From the NCBI GenBank assembly GCA_019915135.1, contig JAHLMK010000015.1:186001-250000 (forward strand): a stretch of 64,000 nt of DNA, written 5' to 3'. The notes under the pieces are model-generated. The model did no database searches. It was given only the letters and a program-made list of their open reading frames with translations, and was not told the DNA's origin. Below, one piece after another: positions 34,754 to 45,766 of this stretch. Position numbers and translations under genes: made by a program. Each line of letters begins with the position of its first letter. The stretch's first letter is position 1. The stretch is from Strobilurus pachycystidiatus (Eukaryota > Basidiomycota > Agaricomycetes > Agaricales > Physalacriaceae).

Positions 34754-36514
34754 TTATTGGCACTTAAGTAAATTAGTGAACCGTTGCGGGTAGGATGACG
34801 GTTCGACTTACCTGGTAGTAGTACGGCGCAGAGACAGCTACGCAAGTGAGACCAGAGGCGCAAGTGGTGGGACCAGTCCAGTTAGTTCCTGGGAATCGAG
34901 TGTGTTAGCGTCATTATCGATAAAGGGTTGCAACAAATGACTAGTACGCACCTCCACATTGTCCGTATTGGGTCTGAGTAGCAGCAGAGGACGTCGTGGT
35001 GCTGGTGCCGCCGGAGCTGCCAGAGGAGGAGCCGCCAGAGGAGGAACCGGTGAAGGTCGAGTTGATGGGGCCGGTCCTGATGTTGGAGTAGATGACGGAG
35101 GCACTGGCGTTGTTAACCTCAACGTCCGCTGGGACACCGGAAGTCGTTGCGCACGTTCCACGAGCGACACCCGGGGTGGACGCATCCTTGGTGGTGGGGT
35201 AGTTGCTGTCGAGCCACAACATGTTGACGTCGTGGTCGTCCCACAAACTGAGAACCAAAACCATTCCTCGGCTGAAGGAGTCGCCCATGGCTTTGAGACC
35301 TCCTTTCGATTGGAACGAGTTGGTATCACCGAAAAGGGTCTTCTGGGCAGTGCAGTAGCTGGTGCTGATAGAGTTGTAGGAAGTGAGGGTGGAGTAGGTG
35401 GAGTAAGAGTTGGGGATGACTACGCCGTTCTGAACGTAGAAGCGCTTGATCTCTGTGAGGTCGCCGGAGGCAGTCCCATCAGAGGTAATGAACTGAGTGA
35501 CGAGTGTGAACTTGGATTTGGTGTCGACTGTCTTGCCAGGACCGTAGAAGGAGGTGTTGCCTTGACGGTACGAGTTGAAATCACATCCATCCTTGTCGCA
35601 GACACCACCGTAGCGGTTGTCACCGTCGCCACAGGTCGTTCCGGAACATTGTGTCTGTCCCGTAACGGAGCATGGATGAGGGGTGTACGCGGTAGAGATA
35701 GAGTTGGCCTCCCAGATGTCCATCTCCGCACAACATGTTCCATACGCGCCAGTGCCGGAGTTGCCATCGCTGGACGCGGTCCAGTTGACGGTATTGGCCT
35801 AGACGTTGGAATTGAATGAGATTATGGTCGCCAAAAGTGCAAAGGCTTACCGCTCCGTTGATGAACTTGATGTCATGAGGACACTGAGAGTCGCAGTATC
35901 CGGTACCGTATTTTGCACCAGCCTTGTTACCACTGTACTTGGCCACTCCTCCGTCCGCGTCCATCTCAACGAAGTAAACGGCGCCGTTGAGACCACATGG
36001 CAAGTTAGATACATCGACGTCCATGGTGAATTCCTGGTTTTTGAGGTTGAACGTCTTGTAGTGGGTGTCATCCTCCATGAGATAGACGCGCGAGCCGACG
36101 TTGGTTTGTGTGCTCGTGGTCACGAACTTGAGCGTCAAGGCGTTGCCACTGGTGGAGATACCGTAAGTGCCGGAATAGTCAGCACCGTCAAGGGCGCAGT
36201 TCGAAGCACAGGTAGAGGGGCTGGTGCAGACGGTCGAGTTCCACGCGCTTCCGGTAAAGCAATTCGTGTAGTTGCCTACGATGTGGAGCCAGCGCCAGTT
36301 AGAGTCTAGCGCAACCGATTTGGCCTTGGGGAATAGTAAGTTTCATGAGGATGGATCGCAATCGCTAAACTTATACCGTGGAAGTACACGATCCTCCAGA
36401 AGTACATGTCGAGACGCTCAAGGCGGGATGTGTCTCGGTGGTATAGGTGCCGGCTTGTTGAGCGGACACCCCAGCGCAGAAGGCGAGAGCGAGGAGCTGT
36501 ATTTTGTTGAACAT
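34754..36514 (-). CDS. GH7 cellobiohydrolase with C-terminal CBM1 (copy 1)
   Basis: Exons 36514-36377, 36324-35851, 35798-34952, 34888-34812 and 34762-34754; introns 49-63 bp; 514 codons. Signal peptide (residues 1-18, cleavage before QQAGTY). The family 7 catalytic domain carries the retaining-mechanism triad in [11 protein letters not shown]229 nucleophile, D231, E234 acid/base (precursor numbering). Many paired cysteines and WLDSNYP are present. A Gly/Ser/Thr linker leads to a CBM1 module starting [10 protein letters not shown] and ending YYYQCQ. The last three codons are on a 9-nt exon. Role: secreted, processive hydrolysis of crystalline cellulose from chain ends, releasing cellobiose. 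A TATA element lies 44-50 bp before the ATG. It is transcribed opposite to copies 2 and 3. Confidence 0.95.
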
Positions 36515-36557
36515 GACTGGGGAGGAGACCGATAATTTCCTTGTGCTCCGTCGAGCA

Positions 36558-36564
36558 CTTTATA
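36558..36564 (-). promoter_or_regulatory. TATA box of GH7 copy 1
   Basis: tataaag on the minus strand, 44-50 bp upstream of the start codon, a usual place for fungal cellulase genes with short 5' UTRs. Confidence 0.5.
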
Positions 36565-37983
36565 CCTAACGGCTTCGGAAAATGTCTGGAAGTACCGCTG
36601 CATTGTCGAGCTAGAAGAATGACAAGGAAAAGGATAACGGTAAGAGGAGAAGGATAATCAAAGCACCCTTGGCTCGTTGAAGCCGAAAAGTGCCCGGAAG
36701 GATACTCCGCCCAGCATGGATTCTGGGTGGACGCGCGGGGATTTATTTCGGGACCTGGCGCGTCGAGGTAAGTCGTGGACGTAGTGTGATCTAAAAGGAA
36801 GCGGTGTTTGGCTGTTGTGAGGCTCGGGCCTCTGCATCGGCATCTTCGGTCCGCCGTGTTCAATCCGAATTTAATTGACTCGGGACTGCAGACTGCAGTC
36901 TGGGTTCTTAGATCGACCCAGGATCGACCCGAGAATGAAGAGATCGTCGACTGATCGCAGGCATGAGGAACAACGGTGTCTGGGAGTGGGCCAAAGGGCA
37001 CACTTAGACAGACTCATCTCAGCTTGAGAGAACGTGGTGGCCATAATGACAGAAGTCACGAAGCACAATGCTCGCGAGGGAAGAACGGGCCTGTCACTGT
37101 CAAAATGCATCGGATTCAATCCTATTCAATCCCCGTATCAAGTCCGCGTGACAGGGCTTCCTGAAAACATACTGGGTCCGCGTAAGTCCACACACTGGGG
37201 GACCGCTCCCGCGTTTGCCCGTGTGTCCGGCGAACCAATGGTGTTCTGTCTGGCGAACAACTGGTGTATTTTCGCCTGAATTTTCACCGTCGATCCGTCA
37301 TACAGGCGTCGGACCCGTGACGGTAGAGGTATGCTACAGTCTATAGGGTCATCATTGGGAATATCCTGCTGGAGATATCATGGTCTGTCCTGACGCGGCT
37401 ATGTACCGAGGCTACTTCAGAGGCTTGAGAAGACGATTCGACAGGCATCCAGGTTTTTTGGGGGTCCCACAACAGTGATACGCAGTTGTTACAGTGTAAC
37501 GCATATATGACGCCGAGACTCTGGAAAGAATATTCAAACTGATTCATTATCATCATGGGGGGTGCATCGTGATGCCCAGTGCGCTTACTCTCCGACGATA
37601 TTCCCTATCAGCGAGTGGCACGCTCACAAGTGCAATGCCGCACCCAATTTCTTTGTCCGCTAGACATCAAAATTTCACGTTTGACTGGCCTGAATAGTTC
37701 AATTCCTTCCTCAAAAACCTTCAATGTTTACGCGGTTCTGATGTCTGCGCAAAGGCGCCGCAGTCTGCAATCTAGCGAATGCCAAGGTTCCTTGCCTGTA
37801 TCATGCAGGTACATTTGTACATGAATCGGAAGTCAGCCTGCAGAAATTGATGTCATTGAGGCACCGTAGTTCCAGTTAGTCAACAGGGTATTTCCGATTA
37901 TCTTCCCTCCGAAAATCAACAGCAATCCTTCAAGCTGAAGCGAACTGAGCACCCCAGTCCGGCGTGTCTTGTCCCATCGACGT
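36565..37983. other. Intergenic; upstream region of GH7 copy 1
   Basis: No supported gene. It contains a small palindromic run (gactgcagactgcagtc) near 36882-36902. Confidence 0.45.
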
Positions 37984-39533
37984 TTACAAAACTTCACCGA
38001 CGATCTTCCCGCTGCACGTAAACGCATCAGTAAGACGACCTAGTTTGGACGTTCACACACTTACATATTCTTGTTAGCCTCCATCTCCTTGTGTGCTGTC
38101 TCAATGTCATGCCAGTCGTACACCTATGAGCGAAAGACGCGTTAGCTGACGCTTCACAATTCATTGTCCCCATCATCAATGATCGCTTCCCCAGTATGTT
38201 ATCGGTCAGAGGTCTAACCTTATGTATGTACGTCCTCAAAGCCCCATCCCCATCCTTTCCGCTTACGGAGCCCAAGTATCTGTCCCTCAACCTGGAACGC
38301 CTCGTCAGAAGATGAATGCAACGAGATGTGGCCAAGAGAAGATAGATGGGCGAGATCAAGACGTACTGCTTGATCAAATCTGCCTGATAACCTTGACTCC
38401 GCGACCTCAACGCGGATCCGATAATGGAGAGGCGCTTCGCGAGGATGGGCTGAAGATCTCCTGTAGGTATCTTTGAGCCTGCATCACCGCCACCGCATCT
38501 CAGTCAACTCGAATATCATAATCATCAATGGCACTCGATCTCACCGCTCAACGTAGCAAAGATAAACATTCTGCCGTCGACAGCTAAGGAAGCAATGTTC
38601 CCGTCCCAGTGTGTTGTCCCGACGAAGTCTATCACGACGTCGACGCCCCTTCCCTCGGTTATCCTATCAACTTCAGAGGCAAAGTTCTGCGTGGTGTAGT
38701 TGATGGTTTCGGTGGCGCCTTTGTGTATATCGTGTACAAAGGAGAGTTTCTCGGAGCTAGACGCCGTGGCAATTACGTGCTTCCTGACGATGACATGAGA
38801 GAGCTGTCCCAGGGAACACAGAAGGAGGCTCACGCGCCGGATGCGCGCGCCATTTGTATGACGGCGAGGCCTACACCCGATGCTGCGGCATGGATGAGGA
38901 TACTTTCGCTTTGTTGAAGATGACCGTAGATGTGTACGCCTTGGAAGGCTGTACACAGAGTACTATTGAGTTCGCGAGTTGGGTTGAAGTGAACAGTAGC
39001 TACCGGTGAGGAACACTTCCGGGATGCTCGCTGCTTCTACCCATGACAGGCGCGATGGCTTGGGAATAAGATGTGTTTGCTCGACGAGTATATATTCGGC
39101 GTATGCGCCCTGCAAGATGCGAAATCAGGACAAGCATTATTTCGCACGAAAAAAGAACATACACCACTGGCTATTCCAAAGACATCGTTGCCGACAGACC
39201 ATTCGCTAGACGTATCAGAGCCTAAGGCGGCAATGGTGCCGGAGAATTCGACACCGAGGATGGTCGACGCGTCCTTGGGGATGGGATAGACGCCCTGCAC
39301 ATACTTAGAACACAGTGCCTCGCAAGACTCGGACTCACGTTTCGCTGGAGAATATCCATTCGGTTGAGGCCGAACGCCTTGACCTGGATTCCGGGTTAGA
39401 ACACGCCAAACGATGAACGGAAATCATGAACTTTGACGAGGATTTGTCGTGGCCCCGCAACGGGCGTAGGTGCCTCTCCAATGTACAGATTCTCTGCAGG
39501 TCCTTTTCCGTCTTTGATGAGAACTGCCCTCAT
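37984..39533 (-). CDS. PIG3-like NADPH:quinone oxidoreductase (MDR superfamily)
   Basis: Exons 39533-39432, 39383-39339, 39294-39163, 39109-39004, 38948-38834, 38783-38545, 38478-38367, 38291-38219, 38123-38065 and 38011-37984; 336 codons, all phases closing. N-terminal GroES-like lobe: MRAVLIKDGKGPAENLYIGEAPTP, KAFGLNRMDILQR, LGVEFSGTI. The Rossmann lobe contains HAAASGVGLAVIQMA (AxxGVGxxxxQ dinucleotide loop), then VIDFVGTTHWDGNIASLAVDGRMFIF, and the C-terminal VYDWHDIETAHKEMEANKNIGKIV. No zinc-binding Cys/His set is visible, which fits zinc-free quinone reductases such as TP53I3/PIG3 and zeta-crystallin. Role: cytosolic reduction of quinones or enals using NADPH. A 119-bp hairpin element sits about 90 bp upstream of the ATG. 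Confidence 0.88.
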
Positions 39534-39621
39534 CGCGTCTAGGCGGATGTTCAGTTGATGACATTCAATTGACTTGACACGTACCGCGAAACTAGAAGTC
39601 TTTTCGTTGGCCCGAGCACAA

Positions 39622-39740
39622 TAGGGAGTATCAGCAACACGGCTCAAAAGCGAAGTGCTCAATTCTGATTGGCTGCTCCACAGTTTCTGAGCGTTCTCAT
39701 TGGTTGTTCGTGGCTCAGAAACTTTTGCTGATACTCCCTA
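39622..39740. mobile_element. Short hairpin element with 16-bp terminal inverted repeats
   Basis: tagggagtatcagcaa (39622-39637) is exactly inverted at 39725-39740. The interior has a second inverted pair (agtttctgagc / gctcagaaact). The ends are TA...TA, possibly a TA target. It is 119 bp, the size of a small MITE. Confidence 0.55.
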
Positions 39741-41021
39741 ATATGGGATATGGGAGACAAGAGAAAGCCAATGGGCGCGAGCTGAGATCTAATCGGTGAC
39801 AGGGGAACTGACGCAATTGGGTTGACTGATTGCGATGTCGCCCATAGTAGTCAAGACACCTCGGGCGGGATGGCGGGATTACTATGACAGTATTATGTAC
39901 TACTAAGTAGGCGGAATCAAGCATGGTCCTGGATGGATGATGGCGGCTGTTGGATGGCCGCGGCGAGCAGCGTGCCGCGTCCAGGCCCTGGACCCGGGTA
40001 GACCCTTTACTTTACGCCCCCAAACCCAGCCCTTACCTTTGCTCGTCCGGACTCCCCACCTAGCCATTCGCATTCCATCCACGTTGGGAGAATCTCGCCT
40101 ATACTCTGTGCGTATGTCCAATAATAGTCCTCCCTGGCCTCTCTGAACAGCATGTCTAGACAAAGACTGTGTCCGACATTTCACCTTCAAGCGACCTTTG
40201 CAGCCTTCCCCACTGCCGCATCATGTATGGGAAACACCCGCGTTATCTGTGGAGATTCCTTATCGGCGACGCTGCACTTGACTGCATCTGCCCTACCTGC
40301 TATCGTGTTCGCCCTAATCCTCCTTCATAAATACGGCATGGCCCATCATCCGAAGCAGCCACATCCATATGGCTCGCTTCCCGGCGAGTACTCTTTCGTT
40401 TAGCGGAGTTTCGGCTTGGAAGTCAGTATCTCGTCGCTCAATCGTCCTTCGATTAACCTAATCTTTCACTCACCAGTGCATAGCCTGCCCCTGTTGAGAG
40501 AGGTCGCTTCGATGTGTTGGTTTGGACCAGAATACGTGTCATTGGCGATTTGCCGCTCATCATTCCAACGGTATGTTCCAGTCCAACAGTCTTGTGTCGT
40601 GTCCAACATATCTAAGGCCTCCCAAAGGAAACCATCGTCGCTTCAATGCTCTCTCGAAATTTCTCGGATTATCTCGCCGATCCATGTCACCGCGCGCGTC
40701 GACATAAACATGGGATGAATGGCCGATAGACGAGTATCATCATCGCCCGTAACCGTCGCGATCTTATGGGCGTGCTGAGCCAACCTCACACGATATGAGA
40801 AGCGATCGCTTCGCCTGCACGAGGCAGCCACCGCCCACGCTGTGAGGACGGATGGTGATGGCTGTCAAACACATCGCGCCCGGATCTATCACAAAACAGT
40901 ACAGACCACGGATCAACTAAGACATCTGCTTATTTGTGCTCGATATCGTCACGCACCAAATTCTGGGTGATATTGTCCTTGTCTGTTATCTTGCTTCTCT
41001 CCCAGTTACATCGTGGACGGC
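39741..41021. other. Intergenic, nothing recognised
   Basis: Short overlapping frames on both strands without motifs. It may contain the promoter and an unrecognised 5' exon of the BTB gene. Confidence 0.4.
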
Positions 41022-41660
41022 ATGGGCGACAAGATACACCCTGACTGTATGTCATCTTGCACTCCCTCTCCTCCGTCATTCAACGAATCCGTTAGTCTCA
41101 GCCCCAGACGCAGATGTGGCCATACGCTCCTCGGACGGCATCCTCTTCGGACTGCACAGTCCCAACATCACGGCGCACACCGCCATATTTCCGCTCTCCT
41201 CCTTATCAGCCCATGACCGCTTTGCTTCCCCCGTGTTCGACGAGACCTCAGAGGTTCTGTCCATTCTCTTCGCATTTCTCTACCCATCGCGCCTCCCGGA
41301 CGTCACTAAGGTGCCCTTTGCGCTTTTCGAGGCGGTTGCAATAGCTGCGGACAAGTATCAATTCAATGCGATCTCGGTGATCTGTGATTTACGCATGGAG
41401 TCCGTCATCGCTCTCTTCCTTGTTCCGAGTCGGGGTTGACATGGCGTGTGTGTAGGGCCGTCGCACGGTCGCATCCTGATGCCGTCATGCGATACGCGGA
41501 CTTGAGAGGGGACCAAATGCTGCGAGAACGTGCGCGGATGTATGGATCGAGAACCTCGCGCATAAGTGTGGCGTTGAGCATCGCTGCTCGTGAAACTAGT
41601 TTAGAAATATCCGGAACATGGGTAGGTGGCTTCAAAGATTTGTTCCGGGCTTCGTCCTGA
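41022..41660 (+). CDS. BTB/POZ domain protein, short
   Basis: Exons 41022-41046, 41102-41399 and 41456-41660; 175 codons. The core PDADVAIRSSDGILFGLHSPNI, followed by FDETSEVLSILFAFLYPSR and FEAVAIAADKYQFNAI, is the fungal BTB pattern (A-D-V-x-x-R-S-x-D, then the hydrophobic SxVLxxLxxFxYP helix). BTB proteins dimerise and often act as Cullin-3 adaptors. Mushroom BTB proteins of this group are usually longer (roughly 250-350 residues), so this copy lacks part of the C-terminal region or is decaying. The start exon is the weakest part. An alternative acceptor at 41095 gives two extra residues. Confidence 0.6.
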
Positions 41661-42099
41661 TATGGTTAGGTCCTGCTATGCGATGTGTGTGCTCGATGGG
41701 TGCACGAAGGGCTGGATCCGATCTGCTGAACCTTGACTGTGTGCGGCTGCCCTCTCTACGGAAGTACATTTAGCAGAACCCTGTCGAAAATTCAATGAGA
41801 TATGTCTCTCGTTCCCTACCATCGATAATCTCATCCAAATACCTCGCTTATTTCCTTATATCACGTCAGGCTAGGTTAGGTATGTGTAAGAATGACATGT
41901 TCTCGTACAAACAGTCGTTGCATGTTCTATACACCTGTCCTTTTTGTACTACAGACTCGGGACAACACAATATCTAAGTATCATATTGTGTCAGCAACAA
42001 GAACGGTTTCTTGATGAATCTGTGGCGCAGTGCAAGTAAACACCTTGAAGCCTGTTATAGATGAATCGCCATGCATACGAAGACAAGGCACACTCTGAG
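41661..42099. other. Intergenic, nothing recognised
   Basis: No gene is seen. Confidence 0.4.
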
Positions 42100-42414
42100 T
42101 AGTACGAGTAGATGGAGCTGACAACGCAGAAGTATAGCAACACGGTCGGACCGGCATATCATGAACCTAGGAGCAGTCAAGTCAGTCGCTATGGTTGGAA
42201 AGTGAGACTATTCGGATCCATACCTCCGCTGTCCGTACTGAGTCTGTGCGGCGTCAAGAGGCGAAGAGCTGCTGGACAAGCTGGCGGCGCTGGTGCTATC
42301 GACAGTAGTCGTGCCGGTACACACCCAGTCTAGGGGACCAAGTCGATCTTTCGAGTTACACGACTGACGCATTGGGGCTGTTAGGGAAAACTCAAGGGCG
42401 GAAGAGTCGTACAA
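42100..42414 (-). pseudogene. Relic of a GH7 linker and CBM1 tail
   Basis: The minus frame 42414-42208 ends in a Ser/Thr linker (TTTVDSTSAASLSSSSSP) followed by AAQTQYGQ, the exact way the CBM1 begins in GH7 copies 1 and 3. The next residues RRYGSE replace CGG and destroy the first disulphide. A donor (gtatgg) follows. After an acceptor-like ctcctag, ccggtccgaccgtgttgc resembles the second CBM1 exon (ctggtccgaccacttgc). The catalytic domain is absent. Confidence 0.55.
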
Positions 42415-43545
42415 TCCGGCGACTTATGAGAGGTATTCGGCTGGCTCTTCAGCGAGAATCGTTCTCGGATATACCGACGGCCAGGTTTCAACCGTAATGT
42501 CCTCCAGTGATATCAATGCTGGAGAGATGTATACCGTAATTACACGTGAGAAGGCATGGCACGATGAGACAGCGGCATATACTGGAGTACGGATAGCGTC
42601 CAGACGTGAGCAAATTCATAGAGTGAGTGACGAACTCGTCCCACCCGTCTCTCTTTGCTGGGTCCAGCCAGGAAGGCAAGGATCAGAAGACCAGGTTTTG
42701 TGCCAGTGGTAGGATCGACAACGGGCCGTGATGAAGTAGTGATTACAGTAGTGCATCAATAGACAAGGCATATGCTCGACAGATTGACGCCGTAGATGCT
42801 TGGCATCCAGGGGTAACACAGGCATGTCTCTGCGAGGTATTCAGTGACCAGTCCTCTGCCTGTCCAGCGGCCTCAAGGTGGGACGTCGCATAGATTTAAG
42901 GTTGAGCGCTGAATGTAAAGCTGAATGTCTTCCAGCGATATACCGCCGTTAAACTCGTTTTGTCACCAGGTGTCATGGTCAAGAGGGAGGTGCCCGTCAT
43001 GAGATCAGGTCACTCTGAGTGTAAGCAATTCTGTCTTGACAAACCGCCTAGCAAGTTTAACCGAGAATCGGAGAACAGCGTGAGCTATTGAGTAGGGGGT
43101 TTCCAAATGCCAGAGCTCGAAAATGGAACGATGCTTGTCCTTAGGCGACGAGTACAGGGTCAAACAGATATGTTTGATGGGAGTAGTTCCAAGGATTGGC
43201 AAGGCAGGGGCGTGGGCAGGAACGCAAAAGATTGCTAAATGGACATGGTGCCGACAATGCCGACGACTTCCTTTCCGCTTCGAGCGTTCCACAGTCTTTG
43301 ACATTCAACCAGCATCATGCCAAGACAATACCCACCCTCCGCCAGATCCTGCGCGAATACACTGCAGGCATAACCATGAAAGCGGAGTATCTTCACGGGC
43401 CTTTGTCGCGTCTTCCCCTCAGAAGAGCACGCTCTTGCCGTCTTGGATTCAAAGACGTCGTCGCCGACCTCCAAGCATTATCCGCAGGAATTGTGTACTT
43501 AAGCAGACGGACTTCAACGAATTGAAGCAGAAGATACGACTCAAT
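42415..43545. other. Upstream region of GH7 copy 2
   Basis: No gene. From about 42960 to the ATG it aligns in blocks with the region upstream of copy 3 (45170-45766): the ggtcaagaggg...catgagatc, gatatnttgatgggagtag, ggaacgc(a/g)aaa and tccaagcatt blocks. The promoter was therefore duplicated with the gene. Confidence 0.6.
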
Positions 43546-45012
43546 ATGCTCTACTCTCTATGCTTTCTGTTTATCGCCGTCGCCCTTGGGCAGCAAGTTG
43601 GCAATTATACTGCTGAGACGCATCCTGCGTTGACCGTGCAATCGTGCACTACTGGAGGAAGTTGCACGAGCCAGGTGCGTTGCTATCCGCTCAGACTGTA
43701 GTTGCTTTGCTAACACTTGGGTAGTCCCGTTCCGTCGTCCTTGACTCGAACTGGCGCTGGCTTCACATCGTGGGCAACTACACGAACTGCTATACCGGGA
43801 ACACATGGAACGCGAGCGTCTGCACCAGCCCAGCTACCTGTGCTGCTAACTGTGCCCTCGATGGCGCTGACTACCCTGGCACATACGGAATCACAGCGAG
43901 CGGGAACGCGCTGACGCTCAAGTTCGTGACCACGAGCACACAGAAAAATATCGGCTCGCGCGTCTATCTCATGGCGGACGCCAGTAACTACCAGATGTTT
44001 AACCTCAAGAATCAGGAGTTCACGTTTGACGTCGACGTCTCCAATCTTCCATGTGGTCTCAACGGCGCTGTTTACTTCGTTGAGATGGACAAGGACGGAG
44101 GAATGGCAAAGTACAGTACCAACAAGGCTGGTGCGAAATACGGTACTGGATACTGCGACTCCCAGTGTCCTCATGACATCAAGTTCATCAACGGAGCGGT
44201 AAGTCTCTGCACCTGTGCTGATGGATAATTCATTCAATTTCGGCGTCTAGGCCAACATCAATAATTGGACGGCATCTCCAAACGATACCAATGCGGGAAC
44301 TGGCCAATACGGTACCTGTTGCACTGAGATGGACATTTGGGAAGCCAACTCGTTTTCCGCCGCCTACACTCCCCACGTCTGCACCACCACAGGACAGACC
44401 CAGTGCTCGGGCACTGACTGCGGCGATGGAGACCAGCGCTACAATGGTGTCTGCGACAAAGATGGATGCGATTTCAACTCGTACCGTCAAGGCAACACTA
44501 GCTTCTATGGAGCAGGCGGGGTTGTTGACACGAAATCCAAATTCACTATCGTCACGCAGTTCATTACCTCGGACGGAACGGCGAGCGGCACTCTCTCTGA
44601 GATCAAACGCTTCTATGTCCAGAACGGCAAAGCCATTCCCAACTCTTACTCCACCTTTTCCACCCTCACTTCCTACAACTCTATCACCGACTCCTACTGC
44701 AACGCCCAAAAGACTCTCTTCGGTGACACGAACTCGTTCGAGCAGCGGGGTGGTCTGGCAAGGATGGGGGATGCGTTCAACCGTGGGATGGTGTTGGTGC
44801 TGAGTTTGTGGGATGACCATGCGGTGAATATGTTGTGGCTCGACAGTGATTACCCCACCAACAAGTCTGCGACTACCCCCGGTGTCGCGAGGGGAAGTTG
44901 CTCTACATCTTCTGGTAAACCCACGGACGTCGAGGCGAACAACGCCAACGCCTCCGTCATCTACTCCAACATTAAGTACGGACCTATAAACTCGACGTTC
45001 ACCGCTAAATGA
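43546..45012 (+). CDS. GH7 cellobiohydrolase without CBM (copy 2)
   Basis: Exons 43546-43674, 43725-44198 and 44251-45012; 454 codons. Signal peptide 1-15 (ending VALG, before QQVGNY). Catalytic domain complete, with [10 protein letters not shown] (E227, D229, E232). The protein stops at STFTAK, just where copies 1 and 3 enter the linker, so it has no linker or CBM1. It is nearly identical in layout to copy 3, and intron positions 1 and 2 are the same. Role: secreted cellulose-chain hydrolysis, probably on soluble or amorphous substrate because binding to crystalline cellulose is reduced without CBM1. The segment matching the TATA box of copy 3 reads tacttaag here, so basal expression may be weaker. 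Confidence 0.95.
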
Positions 45013-45713
45013 ACGGCCCTTACTGTTACTCGATGTATTTGAAGAGCTGTTTGTTTCATTATTTATAACGTTCGAACTTCGTACTAGCACCACCTGTCAA
45101 GGAGCATACGTATGGGATATTCTAGGTTCAACTCGGAAGTCTTGCGCGCGACATACAGCCGTTAGAATAGTTCATTGCCAGGTGACGGGGTCAAGAGGGG
45201 AGGTCAACGTCATGAGATCGGAACATCTTGACCGTAAGCAATTCTAACTGAACATAAATATCAATGGCAGTTTAGCCGATAATCAGCGGGACAAGAAGGA
45301 CTATTTTTGCGCATCTGCAGTGAAAGAAACGCTGCGTTCGTATTTTCTCGTGCAGTTACTTATAGTGCTGCAGTTACTTTTAGTGCAGCGGCGTAGCAGA
45401 TATCTTTGATGGGAGTAGCTAACGCCAAGTATGTCAGATTAGGATCCGAGCGCAAGGAACGCGAAAAATAGCCAAATGGGAATCGTTCGGCCCGCCAAGC
45501 CGAGACTCATTCATCATTCGCGCTTTGCCTGCTGCGTTCAAGTTCAAGGCAAAGTATACTCCCGAGATAAACCCCAGCGAGACCTCCCGCCAACTCCATG
45601 CAGAGGCGGCCTATCGCATGCGGAGAATTTTGACGGACCTTTGTCGCGTCTTTCGCTGTGGTCAACGCAAATCTGCTGGCTTCGGTTAGCTCGAATTCCA
45701 AGCATTTTCCGTG
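45013..45713. promoter_or_regulatory. Intergenic: terminator of GH7 copy 2 and promoter of copy 3
   Basis: No gene. It carries the duplicated promoter blocks described for 42415-43545, plus a short tandem (agttacttatagtgctgcagttacttttagtgcagc) at 45354-45391. Confidence 0.5.
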
Positions 45714-45721
45714 TATATAAG
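45714..45721 (+). promoter_or_regulatory. TATA box of GH7 copy 3
   Basis: tatataag, 46 bp upstream of the ATG. In copy 2 the aligned bases are tacttaag. Confidence 0.6.
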
Positions 45722-45766
45722 CAGGTCAGAAATGGTTGGAGATGTAAGCAACACCGCCATTTCGAT

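Noticed and set aside
34959..35819. Long open frame (286 codons) on the plus strand across GH7 copy 1
   Set aside because: It is the antisense shadow of the strongly biased GH7 coding strand. Similar shadows exist over copies 2 and 3 and the SWR1 exons.
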